A stretch of DNA of 8,028 nt from Eudoraea sp. (GTDB lineage Bacteria > Bacteroidota > Bacteroidia > Flavobacteriales > Flavobacteriaceae): contig JABDPH010000519.1 of the NCBI GenBank assembly GCA_013042925.1, forward strand, positions 1-8,028. Direction: 5' to 3'. The number at the start of each line of letters is the position of its first letter. Position 1 is the first letter of the stretch. This document shows, piece by piece, positions 1 to 6,532 of this stretch. The notes under the pieces were generated by a model that searched no databases, was not told where the DNA came from, and was given only the letters and a program-made list of their open reading frames with translations. The position numbers were made by a program, and so were the translations under genes.

Positions 1-505
1 GAGTAACACAAAATATAGTATTAAGACAGTAAAAGACGATTATTTTGAAGATGAGCAAACTATTGTCACCAAAGAAAATGAGTTAGTGCAGACCGAAGTA
101 TCCCTGAAAAAGCTCAAAGAACTCATTGCTATAGAAGATGGGATCAAAAAACTCAAAATTGAGATGATCTTCTTTGACTTTGACAGGTTTTATATAAGAA
201 AGGATGCTGCGAATGAACTTGATAGGTTAGTTGAAGTGATGAATGAGTATAAAACAATGGTTATTAAAATTGAATCTCATACCGATTCCAGAGGTAAAAA
301 GGCCTATAATAAGTACTTGTCGGATAAAAGGGCTAAATCTACAAGGGATTATCTGATATCACAGGGAATTTCTCCTGATCGCATACAAAGTGCCATTGGC
401 TACGGAGAAGAAAGATTACTCAACGAATGTGACGGTACAGTGAGGTGCAGCGCAGCCAAACATCAGTTGAACAGGCGTTCAGAGTTCATAATTGTAAATA
501 TGTAA
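1..505 (+). CDS. OmpA-family outer membrane protein, C-terminal part (5' end outside window)
   Basis: The frame is open from base 2 to the TAA at 503-505, so about 167 C-terminal residues of a longer protein are visible; the GTG at 86 is internal. The visible part is an OmpA_C domain, which binds diaminopimelate peptidoglycan non-covalently in the periplasm. Counting from the GTG, the core strand MIFFDFDRFYIR is at about 27-38, HTDSRG follows with the ligand-binding Asp at 67, and SDKRAKS carries the partner Arg at 82. GYGEERL is near 105-111 and the closing NRRSEF is at 129-134. Two cysteines (115, 121) in the loop before the end could form a disulfide. The spacing and the ending resemble the roughly 640-residue flavobacterial proteins that combine PD40 repeats, a carboxypeptidase-regulatory-like domain and OmpA_C, often encoded after a PorP/SprF-type protein. 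That upstream part is inferred from family knowledge and not seen. The domain call is very secure. Confidence 0.93.
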   Translation, partial: SNTKYSIKTVKDDYFEDEQTIVTKENELVQTEVSLKKLKELIAIEDGIKKLKIEMIFFDFDRFYIRKDAANELDRLVEVMNEYKTMVIKIESHTDSRGKKAYNKYLSDKRAKSTRDYLISQGISPDRIQSAIGYGEERLLNECDGTVRCSAAKHQLNRRSEFIIVNM

Positions 506-630
506 GTTTTACCCAAAGATTTCTATTTAATCTATTGATTTTCACAACTGTAAGCAGCGCTTTCACAACAAACATTCGGCCCAAAATACGTATTAATAAA
601 AAATATAGTTATACTTAAAAAGACCAACCT

Positions 631-801
631 ATGAAACACATTTTACTTCTTAAAGAAATATATTCTGAGGCATTCAAAAACCTTGGCCATGTTCTAATAA
701 AAAATTATTTCAAAATATTTTCGTGGTTCTGTTTTATCTCATTTATCATAGTGCTTTATGCATTTTTGTTTAGAGTAGCCACGGGATTCGCGTTCGATTA
801 A
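631..801 (+). CDS. Small single-span membrane protein, DUF6747-like (copy 1)
   Basis: This 56-residue ORF runs from ATG 631 to TAA 799-801. The N-terminal third (LLLKEIYSEAFKNL, residues 5-18) looks like an amphipathic helix. One hydrophobic segment follows at about 31-47 (starting SWFCF), and the protein ends in FRVATGFAFD. I believe it belongs to the flavobacterial DUF6747 family of unknown function; that name is from memory. Coding status is well supported by a second copy at 1048-1218 with the same length and 34 of 56 identical residues (61%), whose differences in the shared end are all in third codon positions. The ORF is followed 24 bases later by a strong terminator, so it looks monocistronic. 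No clear Shine-Dalgarno or TAnnTTTG box is visible upstream. The function is unknown; a small inner-membrane protein or a membrane-complex accessory would fit. Confidence 0.85.
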   Translation: MKHILLLKEIYSEAFKNLGHVLIKNYFKIFSWFCFISFIIVLYAFLFRVATGFAFD

Positions 802-825
802 TGCCAAGCAACCTAGATACCAGAG

Positions 826-850
826 AGCGCCCTTAAACGGGCGCTTTTTT
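826..850 (+). terminator. Rho-independent terminator after copy 1
   Basis: A perfect 7-bp GC-rich stem, AGCGCCC (826-832) and GGGCGCT (839-845), encloses the 6-base loop TTAAAC and is followed by a T-run to 850 and further T-rich sequence. It lies 24 bases after the stop of the first 56-aa protein and would end that transcript before the second copy. Confidence 0.9.
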
Positions 851-957
851 ATTTTAAGTAGTTTCCCCTGTAGTGTTACAACTAAAGCCTGCTCTCCGTG
901 CATTTAAACCTGTATTCCATACCTTTCAAAGAGGCTAATAAGAAGGCCTGTTCCTAC

Positions 958-972
958 GCCAAATATTTTGGC
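958..972. promoter_or_regulatory. Operator-like inverted repeat upstream of copy 2
   Basis: GCCAAA (958-963) and TTTGGC (967-972) are perfect inverted arms around TAT. The site lies 75 bases before the ATG at 1048 in non-coding DNA. It has no T-run, so it is not a terminator. It could be a binding site for a dimeric regulator, but a repeat of this size can also arise by chance in AT-rich DNA. Confidence 0.25.
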
Positions 973-1011
973 TCTTTACCCGATTTATATACCATATTAA
1001 ATCCATAAAAA

Positions 1012-1019
1012 GAACTTTG
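1012..1019 (+). promoter_or_regulatory. Possible -7 promoter element for copy 2
   Basis: GAACTTTG matches 7 of 8 positions of the Bacteroidota -7 box TAnnTTTG and would place transcription start about 20-25 bases before the ATG at 1048. No TTG -33 element is seen at the expected distance, so support is weak. Confidence 0.3.
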
Positions 1020-1047
1020 TCTTAGTTAACTTCAAAAAATACTCTAT

Positions 1048-1218
1048 ATGGATAAATTATTACTTTTAAAAGAGCTCTACTTAGAAGCTTTTCGCAATTG
1101 GACTAACATTTTTCTAAACAAATATTTCAAAGTATTCTCGTGGTTTTGCTTTGCTCTATTGCTTATTACTATATATGCATTTATTTTCAGGGTAGCCACC
1201 GGATTTGCATTTGATTAA
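1048..1218 (+). CDS. Small single-span membrane protein, DUF6747-like (copy 2)
   Basis: This 56-residue ORF runs from ATG 1048 to TAA 1216-1218. It has the same plan as the protein at 631-801: an N-terminal amphipathic LLLLKELYLEAFRN stretch (4-17), a shared YFKxFSWFCF block (26-35), one membrane span, and the identical ten-residue end FRVATGFAFD. In those last ten codons the two genes differ in six, all synonymous third-position changes (for example TTT/TTC, AGA/AGG, ACG/ACC), which is the mark of purifying selection on protein. The copy is old: the middle and the span have diverged (LGHVLI against WTNIFL). It has its own terminator and a possible promoter, so the pair appears to be independently transcribed. 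It probably sits in the inner membrane. The DUF6747 assignment is from memory and the function is unknown. Confidence 0.85.
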   Translation: MDKLLLLKELYLEAFRNWTNIFLNKYFKVFSWFCFALLLITIYAFIFRVATGFAFD

Positions 1219-1241
1219 TCATAGGAGGTTTAAAAAAAATT

Positions 1242-1277
1242 AAAAAGGCCCTGAAAATTTTTCAGGGCCTTTTTTTA
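1242..1277. terminator. Bidirectional terminator between copy 2 and the DUF4837 gene
   Basis: A perfect 9-bp stem, GGCCCTGAA (1247-1255) and TTCAGGGCC (1261-1269), has loop AATTT. It is flanked by five A on the left and a run of seven or more T on the right. This A-stem-T arrangement works in both directions. It sits between the convergent ends of the + strand 56-aa gene (stop 1218) and the - strand DUF4837 gene (stop 1296). Confidence 0.93.
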
Positions 1278-1295
1278 TTTGAATATTTTAATTAC

Positions 1296-2276
1296 TTATC
1301 TAAACTGAACTGTTTTGAGAATCGCTTCAAGCTCAAACATATAATCCCTCTTATTAGTTGCAGGAGCAAATGTAAATCCTTCAAGGATCAACTTTCTTTT
1401 ATTTTCCTTGTCATTAACGATATAGGTTAAAAAAGGGCCTGCCATAGGGTAATTTTCAATTTCCCAGATGCCTCTTGCTTCAGCTGCTTTTTTTCCTGAA
1501 ATTTCTGCAGGGAAAACATAAGGAGCAAACGCTTTTTCCGTAACCATATAGGTTGTTTTATTGGGTATATCCGGACCAGGAATATATTTTTTACCAATAG
1601 AATCCCTCATCCTTACAATATCTTTGACAAAAGTGGAATCATTTTCAAAACTATCCCAGGGCATTGCATAGACAATTATGTTCATAGTTCCCTTAGGTAT
1701 CTCGCGATCTATCCAAACAAAATTATCCTCTTCTTTTCCAACAGTATATATGGAAGGTAATCTAAGTGAAATATCAAATTTGGATTGTAAAATAGTGTCC
1801 TTATTAAGTGAGCGTAAAAATCTTTTCTGCGCTTCTTTCATTTCCGTATTTCTGAAAGAGGCGATTATTTTATCTGCACCAGCCTCTAAATTACTTATTA
1901 GTTCTTCTTCTGTTTTACCTTTAATTACCCCAACCTTTTGAGGTGTTGCATATAAATCCGTTTTGATATGCGCCAAATCCAGACTGTCTAAACTGACATA
2001 TAATACGGAACGTCTATGCCTTGTCATTCCAGTAAATACCTGAAGGGGCATATGTTCTATAGAAAACCGTGGTTCGTTCCAGGTAAGTCCAAGTATAGGT
2101 GCTGCAAAATGTTCCCTTACCTTATCTCCCACCTTGCCTTCCCAAAGTTGATTGTCCATAACAACAGCGAGCGAATTGATCGCACCAACAGAAACAGGTT
2201 TATAAACCTTTTTATTTTTGTCGTTACAGGAAACCAATAAAAAAAGAGATAAAAATAGCGCTCCAAAGTATTTCAT
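1296..2276 (-). CDS. DUF4837 family lipoprotein
   Basis: This protein of 326 residues starts MKYFGALFLSLFLLVSC, a lipoprotein signal peptide with a lipobox ending LLVSC and Cys17 as the lipidated residue. The mature protein begins CNDKNKK, with no clear acidic surface-export signal just after Cys. I recognise the rest as DUF4837, a Bacteroidota family of unknown function. Family-like features include the N-terminal INSLAVVMDNQLWEGKVG segment, the EPRFSIEHMP block, and the C-terminal IWEIENYPMAGPFLTYIVND region followed by EGFTFAP. It lies 10 bases after the stop of the MltD-like gene on the same strand, so the two are almost certainly one transcript, and it ends at the bidirectional terminator. 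This order suggests an envelope role linked to peptidoglycan turnover, but that is inference from position only. The ATG at 2274-2276 is the only start giving a signal peptide. Confidence 0.88.
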   Translation of the reverse strand: MKYFGALFLSLFLLVSCNDKNKKVYKPVSVGAINSLAVVMDNQLWEGKVGDKVREHFAAPILGLTWNEPRFSIEHMPLQVFTGMTRHRRSVLYVSLDSLDLAHIKTDLYATPQKVGVIKGKTEEELISNLEAGADKIIASFRNTEMKEAQKRFLRSLNKDTILQSKFDISLRLPSIYTVGKEEDNFVWIDREIPKGTMNIIVYAMPWDSFENDSTFVKDIVRMRDSIGKKYIPGPDIPNKTTYMVTEKAFAPYVFPAEISGKKAAEARGIWEIENYPMAGPFLTYIVNDKENKRKLILEGFTFAPATNKRDYMFELEAILKTVQFR

Positions 2277-2286
2277 ATAAATTTTT

Positions 2287-3909
2287 TTAGGATGAACAAT
2301 CGCACAGTTTCAATTTAGTGCCTGGCTGCAGATTGTTACCGCTAATACCGTTCCATTGTTTTAATTTTTCAATAGTAATTCCGGGATATTTTCTGGAGAT
2401 AGTCCATAAAGAGTCCCCGGCTTTTACAATGTGAATTTTAGAATTTCCATTTAAACTCACCGCCGGCGTAGATTTTATGGATGCTTTTTTATTTGAAGAA
2501 ACTGTGGTTACAGGCTTTCTTGGGTAAATGATTAGCCGCTGGCCAATTCTTAAATTATTGCTTCTAAGACCGTTCCATCGTTTAATTTGGCTTACTCCAA
2601 CCCCATAGCGTTCGGCTATCTTTCCGAGATAATCTCCACTTTTAACCCTATATCGAATTCTGTCCTCGGCTGTGACCAATTTTGGTAAGGCGCTTTCCTT
2701 GCTTTTAATCTCTTTTTCTGCATACGTATAAATTGCCGCTTCGTTGGTTACAAACTTTCCAATGGCATCTTTCGGGAGTCTTAAGAAATACTTTTTGCCT
2801 TTTATTTTGGGAATAATATCTAATTTGTATGAAGGATTGAGAACTTTTAATTCCTCTATGCTTACTCCAACAAGTTTTGAAATCTGATCAAAAGTTATTA
2901 GCTGTTTAACATGAATCGTATCGGTTTCAAAATAAGGTCTTTCTACCTTATTTAACTTAATTCCATGCTCTTCTGCATACTCAAATAAATACATGGTCGC
3001 TAAGAAAGCCGGCACATAACCCGCAGTTTCCCTTGGGAGATTTCTTCTTATGTTCCAATAATTTGTATAGCCGCCAGATCTTCTAATTGCTTTATTTACA
3101 TTGCCCGGTCCTGAATTATACGCCGCCAACGCTAAATCCCAGTCACCAAAGGTTTGATAAAGTTTTGACAGATATTTACAAGCTGCTGCAGTAGATTTAA
3201 TAGGGTCGCTACGATCATCTACATAACTACTTACATCCAATCCATACATCTTACCTGTGCTATACATAAATTGCCAAAGACCGGTTGCCCCAACCCTGGA
3301 TTTTGCCCTTGGGTTCAATGCAGATTCTACGATGGCCAGATACTTTATTTCCAGAGGAATATTGTAATTGTCCAATTCCTGTTCAAACATGGGGAAATAA
3401 AACTGGCTTGCGGTTATCATACGCCCAATAAATTCATGCTTCCGCAACAAAAAAGACTGAATTACTCTTTCCAATGAAGGGTTATATGCAATGTTAAATG
3501 GCGTTTTCTGATCTAGTAATTCCAGACGTTCTTTTAATACCTCCGTATCAATTGTAAGTTGTTTTAACGTATCTATTTCCAGATTGGAGACATAATTATA
3601 CATGTCGTCATACAAGCTTGCATTTTCATACAGCTCTTTCATCCATAAACTATCGTATTTAGCGGCCTCTGAATTATCCTGAAGCTTATAGCCTTCTACT
3701 ATTGACGTTGACTCAATTGAATTGTCCTTTATTTTTTGGCTTTCCTCAAATACCCCATTTAGCTTAATTGGTTTTTGGATAACTTCAACCTTTTCCTTAG
3801 CGGAGAATGTGGCTTCCAAAGTAGGAGGTGTGCCCTGTTCTTGTGCCAACAATGGCATAACAAAAACAAGCATAATAATGTAACGAATTATCTCTCTAAT
3901 TGCGGTCAT
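2287..3909 (-). CDS. MltD-like lytic murein transglycosylase with LysM repeats
   Basis: This 540-residue protein should cleave the MurNAc-GlcNAc bond of peptidoglycan, forming 1,6-anhydro ends. A cleaved signal peptide spans about 1-22 (ending LLAQ). A variable linker to about 135 is followed by the family helical lead-in (PFNIAYNPSLERVIQ) and the GEWL/SLT catalytic domain at about 180-315. The catalytic Glu is 196 in VESALNP, followed by GATGLWQFM (207-215) and AYNSGPGNV (263-271). A degenerate LysM-like segment lies at 332-378 and two clear LysM repeats at 419-462 and 493-536, which anchor the enzyme to glycan strands. The tail LCDCSS carries two cysteines after the last LysM. The protein is exported to the periplasm or outer membrane; there is no lipobox, unlike E. 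coli MltD. It lies 117 bases downstream of pgk and is followed after 10 bases by the DUF4837 lipoprotein. I see no convincing TAnnTTTG box directly upstream, so transcription from pgk is possible. Confidence 0.95.
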   Translation of the reverse strand: MTAIREIIRYIIMLVFVMPLLAQEQGTPPTLEATFSAKEKVEVIQKPIKLNGVFEESQKIKDNSIESTSIVEGYKLQDNSEAAKYDSLWMKELYENASLYDDMYNYVSNLEIDTLKQLTIDTEVLKERLELLDQKTPFNIAYNPSLERVIQSFLLRKHEFIGRMITASQFYFPMFEQELDNYNIPLEIKYLAIVESALNPRAKSRVGATGLWQFMYSTGKMYGLDVSSYVDDRSDPIKSTAAACKYLSKLYQTFGDWDLALAAYNSGPGNVNKAIRRSGGYTNYWNIRRNLPRETAGYVPAFLATMYLFEYAEEHGIKLNKVERPYFETDTIHVKQLITFDQISKLVGVSIEELKVLNPSYKLDIIPKIKGKKYFLRLPKDAIGKFVTNEAAIYTYAEKEIKSKESALPKLVTAEDRIRYRVKSGDYLGKIAERYGVGVSQIKRWNGLRSNNLRIGQRLIIYPRKPVTTVSSNKKASIKSTPAVSLNGNSKIHIVKAGDSLWTISRKYPGITIEKLKQWNGISGNNLQPGTKLKLCDCSS

Positions 3910-4009
3910 AAATCTGATTTTTGGCCGTGGGGTGTAAGCTAAAATCGTATTTTTTTATGAAACATTAAAATAATGCTTCTTAAACTATTTTAAAAAAACA
4001 GAAATCCCA

Positions 4010-4022
4010 GTTATTCGATAAC
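4010..4022 (-). other. Short inverted repeat just downstream of pgk
   Basis: GTTAT and ATAAC arms (5 bp) flank a 3-base loop only a few bases after the pgk stop. On the minus strand a run of seven T comes about 10-12 bases later. It could be a weak attenuating hairpin between pgk and the transglycosylase gene, but the stem is AT-rich and the T-run is not adjacent, so it is probably not a full terminator. Confidence 0.25.
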
Positions 4023-4026
4023 GCCT

Positions 4027-5220
4027 TTAAGCCTCTAATATTGCCGCAATACCTGGTAGTGATTTACCTTCAAGGCTTTCAAGCATAGCGCCTCCGCCAG
4101 TAGACACATAGCTTACTTTGTCTTCAAATCCAAATTGCTTAACCGCTGCTACTGAATCTCCTCCTCCAACTAATGAAAATGCTCCGTTTTTGGTAGCTTC
4201 ATCAATATAATTGCCCACTGAAATAGTGCCTTTAGCAAAGCTCTCCATTTCAAAAACACCAACTGGACCATTCCATAGAATAGTTTTGGATTCATGTATA
4301 ACCTCCCTGAAGTTTTCTAAAGTCTTGGGTCCTGCATCCAATCCCTGCCAGCCATCCGGGATATCGTCTACAGCGACAATTTTAGTATTTGCATTGTTGC
4401 TAAAGTCATCAGCAGCAATAACATCTACTGGAAGATGAACCTGAACCCCCAGGTCTTTAGCTTTCTTTAGTATGGTGAGTGCAAGGTCCATTTTATCATC
4501 TTCACATATTGAATTTCCTACTTTCCCTCCTTGTGCTTTTATGAAAGTATAGGTCATCCCGCCCCCTATAATCAAATGATCTATTTTACTCAGGATATTT
4601 TCAATAATGGTGATTTTGGAGGAGACCTTGGCGCCTCCCAGTATAGCCGTAACAGGTTTCTCACCCGTTTTCATAACTTTTTCTATGGCCTTGATTTCTT
4701 TTGCCAAAAGGTATCCAAAGCATTTTTTATCAGGAAAAAAGCCCGCAACTATTGTAGTAGATGCATGAGCTCTATGAGCTGTACCAAAAGCATCATTGAC
4801 ATAAATATCCCCTAAATGCGACAATTGTTCTGCGAACAATTTGTCTCCCTTTTCTTCTTCAGCATTAAAGCGAAGATTTTCCAGCAAAAGCACTTCTCCG
4901 CTTTCCAATTCTGCCACAGCTTTTTCGACCTTTTCACCCACACAATCGTCTACGAACTTCACTTGCACGCCTATTACTTCAGATACTTTATCACAAATAT
5001 GTGACAATGATAAGGCAGCCTTTCGCTCTCCTTTAGGTCTGCCAAGGTGGCTCATAAGGACTGCACTCCCACCGTCTTCCAGGATTTTAATAATTGTAGG
5101 TTTTGCCGCTTCAATTCTATTCGAATCCGTTACATTAAATTCTGCATCTAACGGAACATTAAAATCTACACGCACTAAGGCTTTTTTGTTTTCAAAATTA
5201 AAATCGTCTACTGTTGTCAT
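4027..5220 (-). CDS. pgk: Phosphoglycerate kinase
   Basis: This enzyme catalyses 1,3-bisphosphoglycerate + ADP to 3-phosphoglycerate + ATP in cytoplasmic glycolysis and the reverse in gluconeogenesis. The protein has 397 residues, the usual bacterial length. The PGK signature [10 protein letters not shown] is at 14-23 (substrate-binding Arg17, Asp19, Asn21), followed by [38 protein letters not shown], and the nucleotide-binding GGGDSVAAV and STGGGAMLE near the C-terminus. The ATG at 5218-5220 is chosen over an in-frame TTG at 5245-5247: the latter would add nine residues (starting PFSKQ) that do not match the family, and it is itself part of a TAnnTTTG promoter box. It is the first gene of the minus-strand run pgk, transglycosylase, DUF4837 lipoprotein, and is divergent from holB. 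All key residues looked for are present. Confidence 0.98.
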   Translation of the reverse strand: MTTVDDFNFENKKALVRVDFNVPLDAEFNVTDSNRIEAAKPTIIKILEDGGSAVLMSHLGRPKGERKAALSLSHICDKVSEVIGVQVKFVDDCVGEKVEKAVAELESGEVLLLENLRFNAEEEKGDKLFAEQLSHLGDIYVNDAFGTAHRAHASTTIVAGFFPDKKCFGYLLAKEIKAIEKVMKTGEKPVTAILGGAKVSSKITIIENILSKIDHLIIGGGMTYTFIKAQGGKVGNSICEDDKMDLALTILKKAKDLGVQVHLPVDVIAADDFSNNANTKIVAVDDIPDGWQGLDAGPKTLENFREVIHESKTILWNGPVGVFEMESFAKGTISVGNYIDEATKNGAFSLVGGGDSVAAVKQFGFEDKVSYVSTGGGAMLESLEGKSLPGIAAILEA

Positions 5221-5244
5221 TCGGAATACTTGTTTAGAGAAAGG

Positions 5245-5252
5245 CAAATGTA
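5245..5252 (-). promoter_or_regulatory. -7 promoter element of pgk
   Basis: On the minus strand this reads TACATTTG, an exact match to the Bacteroidota -7 consensus TAnnTTTG, 24 bases before the pgk ATG. Transcription would begin roughly 15-20 bases before the start codon. The -33 region (about 5271-5276) lacks a clean TTG, so the upstream half is degenerate. Confidence 0.55.
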
Positions 5253-5271
5253 AAGATTATTACAATTCAGT

Positions 5272-5289
5272 TAAAGGCGACGCCATTTA
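5272..5289. promoter_or_regulatory. Imperfect inverted repeat between the pgk and holB promoters
   Basis: TAAAGGCG (5272-5279) and CGCCATTTA (5281-5289) are inverted arms around a single A, with one unpaired base. The repeat covers the expected -33 zone of pgk and ends five bases before the holB TTG. A protein bound here could act on both divergent genes. It is seen only as symmetry; no known operator is recognised. Confidence 0.3.
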
Positions 5290-5293
5290 TTTA

Positions 5294-5322
5294 TTGTTAG
5301 ATGATCAAATGTCCTATATTTG
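5294..5322 (+). promoter_or_regulatory. Promoter of holB (TTG / TATATTTG)
   Basis: TTG at 5294-5296 and TATATTTG at 5315-5322 are separated by 18 bases, within the spacing range of the Bacteroidota -33/-7 promoter, and the -7 box is an exact TAnnTTTG. The box ends five bases before the ATG at 5328, so the transcript would begin at or very near the start codon. Confidence 0.55.
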
Positions 5323-5327
5323 AAGGT

Positions 5328-6479
5328 ATGTTATTTAAGGACATTCTAGGGCTCTCTCATATTAAAAATCACCTTTGGACCAGTGCCGATGCAGGGCGCA
5401 TACCGCATGCCCAATTATTTGTAGGCCCCGAAGGGTGTGGTACACTCGTAACAGCCCTGGCTTATGCTCAATATTTGTTGTGCAAGAATTCCGGTGGAGA
5501 GAACTTACCCATCGAGGACCCATGTAATGTTAAATGCGCTTCTTTATCCCATCCGGATTTGCACTTCGCATTTCCTGTATCGAATTCAGGTAAAGTAAAA
5601 TCGCATCCTGTAAGCAATAATTATTTAGAGGAATGGCGACAATTTATAAAAGAGCAGCCTTATGGAAATCTTTTTGATTGGTACCAACTTATAGGTATTG
5701 AAAAAAAACAAGGCCAAATTGGAGTTGATGAGGCTCATGACATTGTAAAAAAGCTTTCCTTAAAATCTTATGAGGGAGGTTACAAAACAATGATTCTATG
5801 GATGGCCGAAACGATGAACATAGCCGCTTCAAATAAATTACTAAAATTAATAGAAGAGCCTCCAGACAAAACCGTTTTCATATTAATTGCCGAAGATGAA
5901 GAACAGATTCTGCAAACGATACGCTCCAGATGTCAGACATTGCACTTTCCGCCCTTGTCTGAAGAGGCAATTTCAGCTGCATTAATAGAAAAAGGATTAA
6001 TGAGAGAGGAAGCCTTAAAGGTTGCACATGAAGCAAATGGAAACTTCAATAAAGCCATGGATCTTATGAATAAAGATTCTGAGGAATTAATCTTTGAGAA
6101 GTGGTTTGTGCAATGGGTGCGCAGTGCTTTTAAGGCAAAAGGAAATAAGGCGGCAATACACGAATTAATTCTCTGGAGTGAAGAAGTAGCTAAAACAGGA
6201 AGAGAAACTCAAAAGAAATTTTTGAACTACTGTCTGGCCGTAATGAGACAGGCTATGCTATTAAATTATAATGTCAAAGAATTGGTATATATGCGAATTC
6301 ATATCGATGGCTTTCAGTTAGAGAAATTTGCACCGTTTATTCACGAAAGAAATATAATGCCTATTGTAAACGAATTTGAGGATGCTATATATCATATAGA
6401 GCGCAACGGGAATTCCAAAATTATTCTCACGGATTTGTCTATCAGGCTTACGCGTTTATTGCATAGAAAGGCGGCTTAA
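5328..6479 (+). CDS. holB: DNA polymerase III subunit delta'
   Basis: This is the clamp-loader subunit that, with delta and the tau/gamma subunits, loads the sliding clamp at primed DNA. The protein has 383 residues from the ATG at 5328; the ATG at 5301 would add nine residues (starting MIKCP) upstream of the family-typical MLFKDILGLSHIKNHL and would overlap the promoter, so it is rejected. The AAA+ P-loop is degenerate: GPEGCGTL (33-40) lacks the Lys of an ATP-hydrolysing site, as expected for delta'. The zinc-module region keeps Cys52, Cys66 and Cys70 with His75 nearby, not a classical four-Cys set. SNKLLKLIEEPP (168-179) and the SRC motif in TIRSRCQ (197-203) are diagnostic; the SRC Arg acts in trans on the neighbouring gamma/tau ATPase. 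The C-terminal half is helical and divergent, as usual. The gene is divergent from pgk and 53 bases upstream of the DoxX-family gene. Confidence 0.94.
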   Translation: MLFKDILGLSHIKNHLWTSADAGRIPHAQLFVGPEGCGTLVTALAYAQYLLCKNSGGENLPIEDPCNVKCASLSHPDLHFAFPVSNSGKVKSHPVSNNYLEEWRQFIKEQPYGNLFDWYQLIGIEKKQGQIGVDEAHDIVKKLSLKSYEGGYKTMILWMAETMNIAASNKLLKLIEEPPDKTVFILIAEDEEQILQTIRSRCQTLHFPPLSEEAISAALIEKGLMREEALKVAHEANGNFNKAMDLMNKDSEELIFEKWFVQWVRSAFKAKGNKAAIHELILWSEEVAKTGRETQKKFLNYCLAVMRQAMLLNYNVKELVYMRIHIDGFQLEKFAPFIHERNIMPIVNEFEDAIYHIERNGNSKIILTDLSIRLTRLLHRKAA

Positions 6480-6532
6480 TCAATCTGCTTTATTTAAAGT
6501 GTTGATAATCAAATTATTATATAACATATCTT

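Noticed and set aside
585..594. A 10-bp palindrome, AATACGTATT, upstream of the first small gene.
   Set aside because: A palindrome of this size in AT-rich intergenic DNA is likely by chance; it is not annotated as a site in its own right.
1221..1230. A strong Shine-Dalgarno-like AGGAGGT just after the second small gene.
   Set aside because: No ORF starts downstream before the terminator at 1247-1269, so it has no gene to serve.
1678..2240. Two + strand open frames (1678-1941 and 2016-2240) opposite the DUF4837 gene.
   Set aside because: Both are antisense to a well-supported lipoprotein gene and have no recognisable features; they are shadow frames.
3271..3477. A + strand open frame opposite the transglycosylase catalytic domain.
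   Set aside because: The minus strand here encodes the catalytic Glu and conserved SLT motifs; the + strand frame has no features.
4211..5004. Three further + strand frames (4211-4438, 4531-4815, 4816-5004) within pgk.
   Set aside because: They are antisense to conserved PGK motifs and show no independent support.
4841..5323. A 160-codon + strand open frame opposite the 5' part of pgk.
   Set aside because: It lies antisense to strongly conserved pgk sequence, its translation is Ser/Thr/Phe-rich without domain features, and it runs through the pgk and holB control region.
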